Under the pieces are notes generated by a model. That model did no database searches. It was not told the DNA's origin and was given only the letters and a program-made list of their open reading frames with translations. Made by a program: the position numbers and the translations under genes. This document shows positions 1 through 5,735 of a stretch of 6,216 nt of DNA, piece by piece. The DNA is from Nitrolancea sp040255925 (lineage in GTDB: Bacteria; Chloroflexota; Chloroflexia; Thermomicrobiales; Thermomicrobiaceae), in contig JBDZVX010000141.1 in NCBI GenBank assembly GCA_040255925.1, forward strand, positions 1 to 6,216, in the 5' to 3' direction. Each line of letters begins with the position of its first letter. The first letter of the stretch is position 1.

Positions 1-286
1 TCTGCTCATAGCTGGCGTACGTCTTGGGTCGGACACTCGGCTTGGCAGAATCTTCTAGCCAGCACGTGAGGAACTGGCCGAGGGTCTGCCGCTCTGGTGC
101 GATTTGAAGCCCTTGCTGTTGGTCCCGCAGCGCCTTGGTCAGCTGCTGTTGCACCTCCCGGCGCGTGTCACCATAGAAATATTTGCGCGTCCGTTTGCCG
201 TTCTGGTACCCGAGGTTGACCACGGCGCACCAACGGCCATCATCGCGCTTATAGATACTCCCCTCATTTTGTCCCCGCTTGGCCAT
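1..286 (-). CDS. int: Tyrosine-type site-specific integrase, N-terminal part (runs off left edge)
   Basis: The first 95 residues of a phage/ICE-type tyrosine recombinase that catalyses integration and, with Xis, excision of the element. Residues about 9-50 form an AP2-like arm-site DNA-binding domain: GSIYKRDDGRW, then AVVNLGYQNGKRTRKYF, then a helix with REVQQQL. Residues about 66-95 (TLGQFLTCWLED, then KPSVRPKTYASYEQ) begin the SAM-like core-binding domain. The catalytic domain with its Arg-His-Arg-Tyr residues lies beyond the left edge. The ATG at 286-284 is chosen because AAGGAG (298-293) sits six bases upstream and the protein begins MAKRGQNEGSIY, a normal start for this family. The gene is last in the series and is separated from xis by a 350-nt leader. 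Its bases look less GC-rich than those of the large genes to the right. Confidence 0.93.
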   Translation of the reverse strand, partial: MAKRGQNEGSIYKRDDGRWCAVVNLGYQNGKRTRKYFYGDTRREVQQQLTKALRDQQQGLQIAPERQTLGQFLTCWLEDSAKPSVRPKTYASYEQ

Positions 287-292
287 CGCTCT

Positions 293-298
293 CTCCTT
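293..298 (-). promoter_or_regulatory. Ribosome binding site of int
   Basis: On the minus strand AAGGAG lies six bases before the ATG at 286. It is a strong Shine-Dalgarno match and fixes the start of the integrase, whose reading frame is cut by the window edge. Confidence 0.8.
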
Positions 299-314
299 CG
301 TGGTGAAATCAGCG

Positions 315-394
315 CTCGCCAGGAGACGTGGCACGAGGCGGATTCGCTGATTCGGCTCATGCCTATCATGACAGCATCGCACGTTCCTGGCGAG
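315..394. repeat. Imperfect inverted repeat in the int leader
   Basis: The left arm CTCGCCAGGAGACGTG (315-330) pairs with the right arm CACGTTCCTGGCGAG (380-394). The only difference is a one-base indel near the inner end (GGAGACGTG against GGAACGTG once the right arm is reverse-complemented). The 49-base spacer holds a second small dyad at 357-371. The site lies 29-108 bases upstream of the int start. It could be paired sites for a dimeric regulator or for Int/Xis, or a long-range RNA stem in the int mRNA leader. Confidence 0.6.
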
Positions 395-488
395 ACCGTA
401 GTGGATGCCATTCCGCCAAGGTGTGGTGATCCCTGGACAAGATGTCAACGACGTTCGGGGTAGTTTGGACTCTGGCAGAGAAGGTCGA

Positions 489-525
489 GAGCCGGGCGGA
501 CGGGGAGATCCCGTCCGCCCGGCTC
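489..525. terminator. Perfect 16-bp GC-rich stem-loop between xis and int (possible terminator without U-tract)
   Basis: Bases 489-504 pair without mismatch with 510-525 around a five-base loop (505-509, GAGAT on the plus strand). The stem includes GCCGGGCGGACGGG and its complement. Neither side is followed by a run of T; on the minus strand the next bases are CTCGACCTTCTCT, only mildly T-rich. It lies 112 bases downstream of the xis stop and 203 bases upstream of int. A terminator or attenuator separating int from read-through of the transfer operon is the simplest reading. A protein-binding palindrome for recombination is the alternative. Confidence 0.55.
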
Positions 526-561
526 CGGTAGTGCCCGGACGATGTGAGGAAGAGCCGGCCG

Positions 562-597
562 TCCGAAATCCCCGAGCCTCGACCAGCGATTTTCGGA
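562..597. repeat. Bulged dyad just downstream of xis
   Basis: TCCGAAATC (562-570) is the reverse complement of GATTTTCGGA (588-597) apart from one extra T. The 17-base loop carries a smaller palindrome, CGAG-C-CTCG, at 573-581. It begins 40 bases after the xis stop and could stabilise the 3' end of the mRNA or be a protein site. This is a modest signal. Confidence 0.35.
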
Positions 598-636
598 GTT
601 CTCCTAACGTGAACCCTGTCTGGGAGAGGCAGCATT

Positions 637-840
637 TTACGGGTAACGGGCGTTCATCTCTGCCCGTTCCCGAACCCAGGCCTCCAGCTCGGCTCGCGGA
701 ACCCGAACCGAGCGTCCGATTCGCACCGCTGGGAGCTGACCGGATTGGATCAGCTCGTAGACAAAGGAGCGTGCCAGCCGAAGCTCCTGTGCCACCTCGG
801 AGACCCGCATCAGCATGGATTGATGAGATCGGTCGTTCAT
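637..840 (-). CDS. xis: Excisionase-family HTH protein (recombination directionality factor)
   Basis: A 67-residue protein consisting of one MerR/excisionase-type winged HTH domain. Residues 11-32 (MRVSEVAQELRLARSFVYEL) form the HTH. Residues 33-57 (IQSGQLPAVRIGRSVRVPRA, then ELEAW) form the recognition tail and wing, matching the usual pattern of tyrosine-recombinase excisionases. Such proteins bend DNA at the att site to favour excision, and some also repress or activate int. The ATG at 840 is chosen because AGGAGG (856-851) lies ten bases upstream. A longer reading from a TTG at 945 has no Shine-Dalgarno and would add 35 unconserved-looking residues. It follows the replication-relaxation gene after 122 nt and precedes int on the same strand. 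The alternative is a HTH transcription regulator of the element. The family call is strong; the role as Xis comes from the position beside int. Confidence 0.9.
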   Translation of the reverse strand: MNDRSHQSMLMRVSEVAQELRLARSFVYELIQSGQLPAVRIGRSVRVPRAELEAWVRERAEMNARYP

Positions 841-841
841 C

Positions 842-891
842 GTGCGCTTCCCTCCTAATTGCGCCCTGATCGGGCAGGTGCGCTTTCCGCC
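842..891. repeat. Direct repeat pair around the xis ribosome binding site
   Basis: GTGCGCTTCCCTCC (842-855) and GTGCGCTTTCCGCC (878-891) match at 12 of 14 bases, with starts 36 bases apart. The copy nearest xis overlaps its Shine-Dalgarno. Between them is a small dyad GCCC-TGATC-GGGC (862-874). This fits an operator pair for xis autoregulation, but the length is short and the local composition simple. Confidence 0.4.
851..856 (-). promoter_or_regulatory. Ribosome binding site of xis
   Basis: On the minus strand a perfect AGGAGG lies ten bases before the ATG at 840. It decides in favour of the 67-residue form over the upstream TTG. It falls inside one copy of a 14-base direct repeat (842-855), so anything binding that repeat would cover it. 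Confidence 0.75.
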
Positions 892-962
892 TTCCGAACT
901 GGGATGATGGTCGCTCGCGGTCCGATGTGTTTCTCCGGGAGACAAGCCGGATGTTGCCTGTA

Positions 963-2744
963 CTAGCCTCGGATAGCTTGAGCCGTGCGAGTTGCACCAT
1001 GATGTCGTGAACTGATTGGCGTGCGCACCGGCCAGTGCCGGCGCTCGTCAGATGCCACATCTGACGTGCGCCAGATCGAACCCAGCAGGCCTTCGGGATT
1101 GCCGGGGTCATCCAAGCGCCAGCGGCAGGTCAGCAGCAGCGGCAACGTCGCCTGTCGCCCAATCGCTGCCAGCCGGGCCGCCCGGGCGATCCGTTCCTCG
1201 GCCGCCTCGGTCGTCGTCACCATCAGGATCGTCGGGAACCCCCGGTAGTCGCGCGTGAACCGGCCCGTTTCGTGGTACCGGTGGTAGACGCCGTAGCCAT
1301 CCGGGCGGAGATGACCGCGGCTACAAGCGGCGGCGTTCCGCCACTCAAGCAGGGCATCGTCCCAGCCGGCCGCGCTGAACCGCTCCGCCGTACGGATCAA
1401 GTTGATGAAGATCCCGTCGACCGCGAGAGCATGGGCCAGGTTCTTCAGCAGGGCCCGGCGTGCGCCAATCGGCGATTCCTGCCCACCACCAACCAGGCCG
1501 TTGAACTGGGCCGCCCGCATCAGCGAGAGCCCCTGCTGGGCAGAAACCAGCTCCAAGCCCTCCAGCGTCAACTCAACCAGCTCCAGGCTCCCGCCACGAT
1601 CCCCGATCTCGTCCGGCTCAACGAGCCGCAGCAGGCCGCAGGCGATCAGCCGGTCGCGCCGCCGGCGCACCCATTTGACCTCCACGCCGAGCACCACGGC
1701 CAGGCGATCCGGGGTCAAGAATGGATGGCGCCCAACCAGATCCAGAAGTTGGCGGTCGGTCGCAGTCAGGTGCAGCGCGACCAGTCCGAGCTGATCGCCG
1801 CTCCCGGTATGCGACGCCCGATCCCGGAACGGATCGCCCACCAGCGACGGCAGCCGGCTCGACGAGCGCCGGGGCCGGAGTGGCTGGAGCTTCCCGGGTT
1901 GCGCAACAGGGCCGGCCGGGTGGGTGCCGGTCAATGTTGCCAGTCGGCTGGGATCAGCCTGGAGTTCCGCCCAGGTCGCGACGTAGGCCCGCAACGGCGC
2001 CTCGAGCCGGGCCCGGCTCGTCTCCTCCAGGAGCCTGTTCCAGGCAGCGATCCGTCCCGGATGCCTCGTCGCGATCACCAGCGGCGGCAGCGTCCCGTCG
2101 TAGCGTCCGCGCAGCACGAGCAGCTGGGCCAGTGCGGGACGGTAGGCCCGGACCGGGAAGGTCACCAGATCCGGGAGGAGGAGGTAGGCGCCAGCGGCTT
2201 CCTCCCAGGAGAGCGCGGCCGCGGCGGGCAAGGTGACCGCGATCGGGGTCTTCGCAGTTGGACGTTGAGAATGCCGCCGCCAGGGTCGCTCCCAGGCCAG
2301 GAGGCTCGGGTTGCCCGGGCGGGAAGCCGCCAGCAAGCCCAGCAGTTCATAGCCGGCCAGGAGCTGCGGAAGGTCCGGCAGGAGTCCGAGCAAATCGCTC
2401 CCGCGCAGTCCATGACGGCGGGCCAGCGCCGCGGGCTCGATGCCCCGGTCGAGCGCGACCGCCGCCAGGCCGAGATCGGTGAGGTAGGGCAACCGCGGGC
2501 TACGACCAGGAACGACCGATGGGCGAATCGCGTCAATGAGCCCGTCCGCCTGCAGCCGCTGCAGGCTCCGGTTGACGCCAGTCCGGCTCCGGAGACCGCT
2601 AAGCTGTTCGATCACCGGCTCCGGCACTAGCGGCAACCGGGCCAGGAGCCAGAGGGTCCGGCGATCGCTCGGCCGCTGCCCGAGTCGCTCCAGGGCCTGC
2701 TCGGCATCCTGCCATCGGGGGCGTCGGATCATCACCACGGTCAT
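963..2744 (-). CDS. Replication-relaxation family protein (Replic_Relax-like), tandem-repeat form
   Basis: A 593-residue soluble protein. Residues about 25-100 form a winged HTH (TLWLLARLPLVPEPVIEQLS to PRLPYLTDLGLAAVALD). A second lies at about 325-400 (LTATDRQLLDLVGRHPFLT, then RLAVVLGVEVKWVRRRRDRL). The C-terminal part carries family marks of Replic_Relax: NLAHALAVDGIFINL (435-449), LLEWRN (465-470), GHLRPDGYGVY (477-487), FPTILMVTTTEAAEERI (503-519) and LPLLLTCRWRL (534-544). The family is linked to replication and DNA relaxation of plasmids, and in integrative elements sits beside TraG/HerA-type ATPases; its biochemistry is poorly defined. The ATG at 2744 overlaps the ATPase stop as ATGA and has AAGGAGGAG just upstream, so the two are translationally coupled. 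The acidic block usually found after RPDG (recalled as FFLEYDRGT-like) is absent, and residues about 30-260 seem to repeat the C-terminal fold. Family call good; exact function unknown. Confidence 0.86.
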   Translation of the reverse strand: MTVVMIRRPRWQDAEQALERLGQRPSDRRTLWLLARLPLVPEPVIEQLSGLRSRTGVNRSLQRLQADGLIDAIRPSVVPGRSPRLPYLTDLGLAAVALDRGIEPAALARRHGLRGSDLLGLLPDLPQLLAGYELLGLLAASRPGNPSLLAWERPWRRHSQRPTAKTPIAVTLPAAAALSWEEAAGAYLLLPDLVTFPVRAYRPALAQLLVLRGRYDGTLPPLVIATRHPGRIAAWNRLLEETSRARLEAPLRAYVATWAELQADPSRLATLTGTHPAGPVAQPGKLQPLRPRRSSSRLPSLVGDPFRDRASHTGSGDQLGLVALHLTATDRQLLDLVGRHPFLTPDRLAVVLGVEVKWVRRRRDRLIACGLLRLVEPDEIGDRGGSLELVELTLEGLELVSAQQGLSLMRAAQFNGLVGGGQESPIGARRALLKNLAHALAVDGIFINLIRTAERFSAAGWDDALLEWRNAAACSRGHLRPDGYGVYHRYHETGRFTRDYRGFPTILMVTTTEAAEERIARAARLAAIGRQATLPLLLTCRWRLDDPGNPEGLLGSIWRTSDVASDERRHWPVRTPISSRHHGATRTAQAIRG

Positions 2745-2761
2745 GGTTCGGACTCCTCCTT
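2741..2761 (-). promoter_or_regulatory. ATGA stop-start overlap with Shine-Dalgarno (translational coupling of ATPase and replication-relaxation gene)
   Basis: The ATPase stop TGA (2743-2741) and the next ATG (2744-2742) share ATGA. AAGGAGGAG (2761-2753) inside the last ATPase codons ends eight bases before that ATG. The two proteins are therefore probably made in linked amounts, as expected for partners. Confidence 0.8.
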
Positions 2762-5452
2762 ACGGTCCGGTTCGCCTTCCGCAAGGGCCAGCTGCCTGGG
2801 CGAATCCTTGGATCGGGTTGCCGGCGTCGACTGTGTCGGGAGCGGCACACTCTGCTCTGATTTCTTGGCCGGGGATTTAGTTTGGCGGTTGTCCGTCCGC
2901 TTGCCCTGTTTTTGGGTTGATGTCTGGACAGAGGTTTTCACCTCGATGTTTGGATCAGCACTCACCCCACCGCCGTCGACAGCGTTCTGCTGATGCGCCT
3001 CGATCCCGGACAGTGCCGATTGCAGATCACGCGCGACGGCTGCCGCATCGCGCCCGTATCGGGCCGCCGAGATCGCGGCCAGCTGAGCAGCGACGGCAGG
3101 ATCGGTCGTGGGCGGCGGATCGAGCCGGACGGAGAAGGTCGGGAGCCGTTCGCCCCGCGCCGAGAGCTTGACGTAGCACTGGTGCTCGCCCAACGCGACC
3201 AGGTCGTGAACGTCGACCTCACCACCCAGTTCCGGTACCAGGTACCGCGCATCCTCGGCACTGGTGTGAAAGGCGAAGAGGCCATCGAGATTGGCGAAGA
3301 CCGTCGCCCGGAGCGCCCGCTGTTGCTCGCCGTCGTGGATATCCAGCGCGGCTAAGGTCTGGGTGGCCAGCACCAGGTTCGCCCCGTACTTGGCCAGCTC
3401 GGCTAAGATCGCCTCGTAGTCGGCGCCCGGCATGGTGTGGAACTCATCGACGATGAGCGTCACCGGCTGCCGCTGCCGGGGATCGAGCCGGGCCCGTTCC
3501 CCGATTGCCAGAGCCACCAGATTGAGCAGGGTCGCCCCGATCAGGGCGCTGGTATCCTCACCGACCGTCCCCTTGGCGGTGTTAACGATCACGATCTCGC
3601 CCGATTGAAGCCAGTTGGCCGGGTTGATGGTCGAGCCGGGCTGGCCGACGATGGTCCGGGCCGCCCGGCTGCCGGCGAATCGCTGCGCCTTGGTCTGGAC
3701 CGGGTTGGCGATCTCGAGCTGGAGGCGCCGGTCGAGCGGGTCGAAGTACCCGGACCACCAGGCCGTGACCACCGAGTCGGATACCAGATCGAGCAGGCCG
3801 CGCCGGTAGGTGGGGTTGACCAGCAGTGCCGGCACGTCGAGGATCGTATGCTGCCGGTCGCGAGCGGCCGGGTCGAGGGCACGGAGAGTCTGGTTGACCT
3901 CGTAGAGGGTCAGCAACGCGAAGCGGAAGGCATCCTCCATCCGGGGACCCCAGAACCGGTCGAACTGACGCCGGAAGATCGCCAGGGCGTTGGCCACCGC
4001 CTTATCACGGTCGGCGAAGAGCCCGGTATCGAGCAGATTCAGTCCGAAGGGGCGGTTCCGCTCGGCGACATCGAGAAAGACGACATCCTCCCGCCGCTCG
4101 GGTGGGACCAGACCCAACGCGGCCTGGGCCAGGTCATAGTGAGGATCGACCAGGATGAGCGTAGGATGCTGCCCGCCGGACAGCCGTGCCCACATCCGGT
4201 CCTGGGCGATCCGGAGCAGCAGCGAGGATTTGCCGCGCCGGGTTTTGGCCACCAGCAACAGGTGGCGGCGGAGGAGTTCGTCGGGGAGGGCTACCGGGAC
4301 GGTCCGGCCCTGGTGAGACGAGACCCCGATCCGGCAGCCCCGGCCGACCATATCGGGGAGTGGCAGCCGCTGGCAGGCACCAGTGCGTTCGAGCAGCGTC
4401 ACGTCGGCCTGGGCCTGGGGCAGGTGCCAGAGGCCGGCCAACTCGCGGGTGTTGAGGACCGGCATTGCCCGCAAGGGCAACAGCGGCCCCAGCCATCGGA
4501 GGTCGCGTCCCCGAAGCGTAAGCCGGCGCGGGCGGAGGCCGTTGCCCGAGGCGAGGTTGAACTGGCGGTAGGTCGAGGCGAGCCGCTGGAGCCGGGTCTC
4601 GACCTCGGCGGCCGGGACCGAGGCCGGTGCGAAGACCGCCAGCCGGATCTGGGTCAGGTAGGCGATCCGGCTGACCTTCTCCTGGACCAAGCGCATGTCG
4701 TAGATCGGACGCGTGGTCAGCCGCCGCCCGAGCCAGATGAGACCAGGACCGCCGGTCACCAGGCTGCCAATCAGGAGCGCGAGATGGAGCCAATCGCCGG
4801 CGCGGTACCACTGGAGACCCTGGACCGCGAGGGTTCCGGCGACCAGGAGCCCCGCCAGCAGGAGGACGCTGGTGAGCGACGGTCCGGCGGTCCGCTCGTC
4901 GGCTAGCGGGTGCTCGATGGCCAGGCGCAGATAGCCCCGGCACCAGTCGTCGGGAGCCGGGCGCAGGACGAGCTGGGCCAATCCCCGCCAGCCCGGCGGG
5001 AGATCTCCGAGTGCGCCAAGGATCCCGAGCACCGGATCGGCCTGGGCATTCCGTTCGGCATCCAGCTCGGCATCGTGGAAGGTGCGGAGCGGCAAATAGG
5101 GGGGAGCGCGCAGCACCAGGGCGCAGGCTGCTACCTGTTCATCGGGCCCGAGCCGGGCCGGGTCGAGGCCGGGATCACGAGTGATCTCAAGCCGGCGCAG
5201 CCCGGCCTGGGGGTAGGCGGCGGCCAGCCGGCTCTCCAGGTGACCGCGGGTGACGGCATTGCTAGCTCGGGCCAGGAATCGGCAGCTCGCGCCGGTGGCG
5301 GCGATCTCGAGCCCGAACGGCTCGGTGTGCGCGCCAGCGGCGAAGAGGTTCTCGGCTGGAGTGATGCTCGCGGTGTTGGTCCGCGGCGTGACGATCTCCA
5401 CCAATTCCGAACCGATCAGTGATGCCTTCCGGTGGTCACTCCGTAGCCGCAT
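2741..5452 (-). CDS. Membrane-anchored HerA/TraG-type DNA-translocating ATPase (conjugative coupling protein-like)
   Basis: A 903-residue P-loop ATPase, the likely DNA pump or coupling protein of the element. Residues about 45-185 are a soluble N-terminal domain (FLARASNAVTRGHLESRLAA, AYPQAG, then LVLRPAPDDW). Two membrane segments follow at about 192-212 and 221-242, then a linker domain (250-390). The motor has Walker A AKTRRGKSS at 402-410 (K408), LILVDPHYDL at 432-441, Walker B TLIVDEFHTMPG at 665-676 (D669, E670), ATQTLAALD at 696-704, and the C-terminal VFANLDGLFAFHTSAEDARY at 718-737, all typical of TraG/HerA-like conjugation ATPases. Residues about 820-903 are a Lys/Gln/Ser/Thr-rich, probably disordered tail. 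The ATG at 5452 has GGAG six bases upstream and overlaps the preceding gene by 17 nt; the 3' end overlaps the next gene by ATGA. It could act as VirD4-like or VirB4-like; the membrane pair followed by one motor favours a coupling-protein role. Confidence 0.92.
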   Translation of the reverse strand: MRLRSDHRKASLIGSELVEIVTPRTNTASITPAENLFAAGAHTEPFGLEIAATGASCRFLARASNAVTRGHLESRLAAAYPQAGLRRLEITRDPGLDPARLGPDEQVAACALVLRAPPYLPLRTFHDAELDAERNAQADPVLGILGALGDLPPGWRGLAQLVLRPAPDDWCRGYLRLAIEHPLADERTAGPSLTSVLLLAGLLVAGTLAVQGLQWYRAGDWLHLALLIGSLVTGGPGLIWLGRRLTTRPIYDMRLVQEKVSRIAYLTQIRLAVFAPASVPAAEVETRLQRLASTYRQFNLASGNGLRPRRLTLRGRDLRWLGPLLPLRAMPVLNTRELAGLWHLPQAQADVTLLERTGACQRLPLPDMVGRGCRIGVSSHQGRTVPVALPDELLRRHLLLVAKTRRGKSSLLLRIAQDRMWARLSGGQHPTLILVDPHYDLAQAALGLVPPERREDVVFLDVAERNRPFGLNLLDTGLFADRDKAVANALAIFRRQFDRFWGPRMEDAFRFALLTLYEVNQTLRALDPAARDRQHTILDVPALLVNPTYRRGLLDLVSDSVVTAWWSGYFDPLDRRLQLEIANPVQTKAQRFAGSRAARTIVGQPGSTINPANWLQSGEIVIVNTAKGTVGEDTSALIGATLLNLVALAIGERARLDPRQRQPVTLIVDEFHTMPGADYEAILAELAKYGANLVLATQTLAALDIHDGEQQRALRATVFANLDGLFAFHTSAEDARYLVPELGGEVDVHDLVALGEHQCYVKLSARGERLPTFSVRLDPPPTTDPAVAAQLAAISAARYGRDAAAVARDLQSALSGIEAHQQNAVDGGGVSADPNIEVKTSVQTSTQKQGKRTDNRQTKSPAKKSEQSVPLPTQSTPATRSKDSPRQLALAEGEPDRKEESEP

Positions 5453-5735
5453 GGCTGTCTCCGATCGGAATATTCCCGGGGCGATCCGCCTCCCGGGCCA
5501 CGCGACAGGCGGCCTTGGCCTGGATCACCCGGACCAGCGTGCGGTACTCCCACAGCACCAGCCTGAGTTCAGCCTGGCCGCAGGCCCGCCAGGGACGGCC
5601 GGTCAACGCCTCGGTGAACGTGATCACCGCATCCGGCGACCAGCCCAACACCGCACCGAGGTGGAACACTTCTTCCCATTGGCGGGCGCGTTCAGCTCGT
5701 CGAGTCCGGCAGGCCGGTGTGCATTTACCGGCCAT
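5436..5735 (-). CDS. Small conserved-position protein of unknown function (99 aa)
   Basis: I do not recognise this protein with confidence. It has a basic N-terminus (MAGKCTPACRTRRAERARQW) with cysteines at residues 5 and 9, an amphipathic helical middle (EEVFHLGAVLGWSPDAVITF, then TEALTGRPWRACGQAELRLV, about 21-60), a further helix to about 80 and a loose acidic end. Cysteines 52 and 77 bring the total to four. No membrane segment or signal peptide is seen. The middle part loosely recalls the small helical modules of phage proteins such as GemA (a helix, then a G-x-x-W turn, then a Q-containing helix); this is weak. The ATG at 5735 is preferred because AGGAG lies seven bases upstream; a GTG at 5741 would be only one base from it. 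It overlaps the primase end by 11 nt and the ATPase start by 17 nt, so it is surely translated with them. It may be an adaptor for primase or pump. Confidence 0.75.
   Translation of the reverse strand: MAGKCTPACRTRRAERARQWEEVFHLGAVLGWSPDAVITFTEALTGRPWRACGQAELRLVLWEYRTLVRVIQAKAACRVAREADRPGNIPIGDSHAATE
5453..5462 (-). promoter_or_regulatory. Ribosome binding site of the ATPase
   Basis: GGAG (5462-5459, minus strand) lies six bases before the ATG at 5452, inside the coding end of the preceding small gene. It supports this start and coupled translation. Confidence 0.6.

Larger units (their letters stand above)
287..636. other. 350-nt non-coding xis-int gap rich in dyad symmetries
   Basis: No convincing gene lies between the xis stop (637) and the int start (286). 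The stretch holds an imperfect inverted repeat at 315-330/380-394, a short dyad TCATG-N5-CATGA at 357-371, an 11-base palindrome CTCTGGCAGAG at 470-480, a perfect 16-bp hairpin at 489-525, and a bulged dyad at 562-570/588-597. A perfect TTGACA (minus strand, 448-443) has no good -10 partner. I infer a regulatory leader for int, possibly combined with Xis/Int binding sites. The alternative is chance dyads in GC-rich DNA, which is unlikely for the 16-bp stem. Confidence 0.5.

Noticed and set aside
139..411. 90-codon minus-strand open frame overlapping int
   Set aside because: It is in a different frame from the clear integrase N-terminus and has no motif.
420..448. TTGACA on the minus strand (448-443) as an int promoter
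   Set aside because: The -35 hexamer is perfect, but 16-18 bases further there is only CACACC-like sequence and nothing resembling TATAAT. Kept as a note, not a feature.
366..635. 89-codon minus-strand open frame starting one base after the xis stop
   Set aside because: It has no Shine-Dalgarno, its sequence looks random, and it crosses the perfect hairpin and one arm of the inverted repeat. Non-coding leader is the better reading, though the position directly after xis made it worth checking.
932..942. 11-base palindrome TCTCCGGGAGA near the end of the replication-relaxation gene
   Set aside because: The arms are five bases and there is no T-run after it, so it is too weak to call a terminator.
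637..945. 102-residue form of the excisionase starting at a TTG
   Set aside because: No Shine-Dalgarno lies before the TTG, and the added 35 residues look untranslated (a GGKRT repeat produced by the DNA direct repeat). The ATG at 840 has a perfect AGGAGG.
1272..2630. Long plus-strand open frame opposite the replication-relaxation gene
   Set aside because: The translation is a low-complexity Arg/Gln/Pro/Gly mixture with no domain, and the opposite frame has recognisable family motifs and a Shine-Dalgarno. It is a GC-rich antisense shadow.
3437..4906. Long plus-strand open frame opposite the ATPase
   Set aside because: It is antisense to the Walker A and Walker B coding region and has Gly/Pro/Arg/Glu-rich sequence without a fold; a shadow of codon bias.
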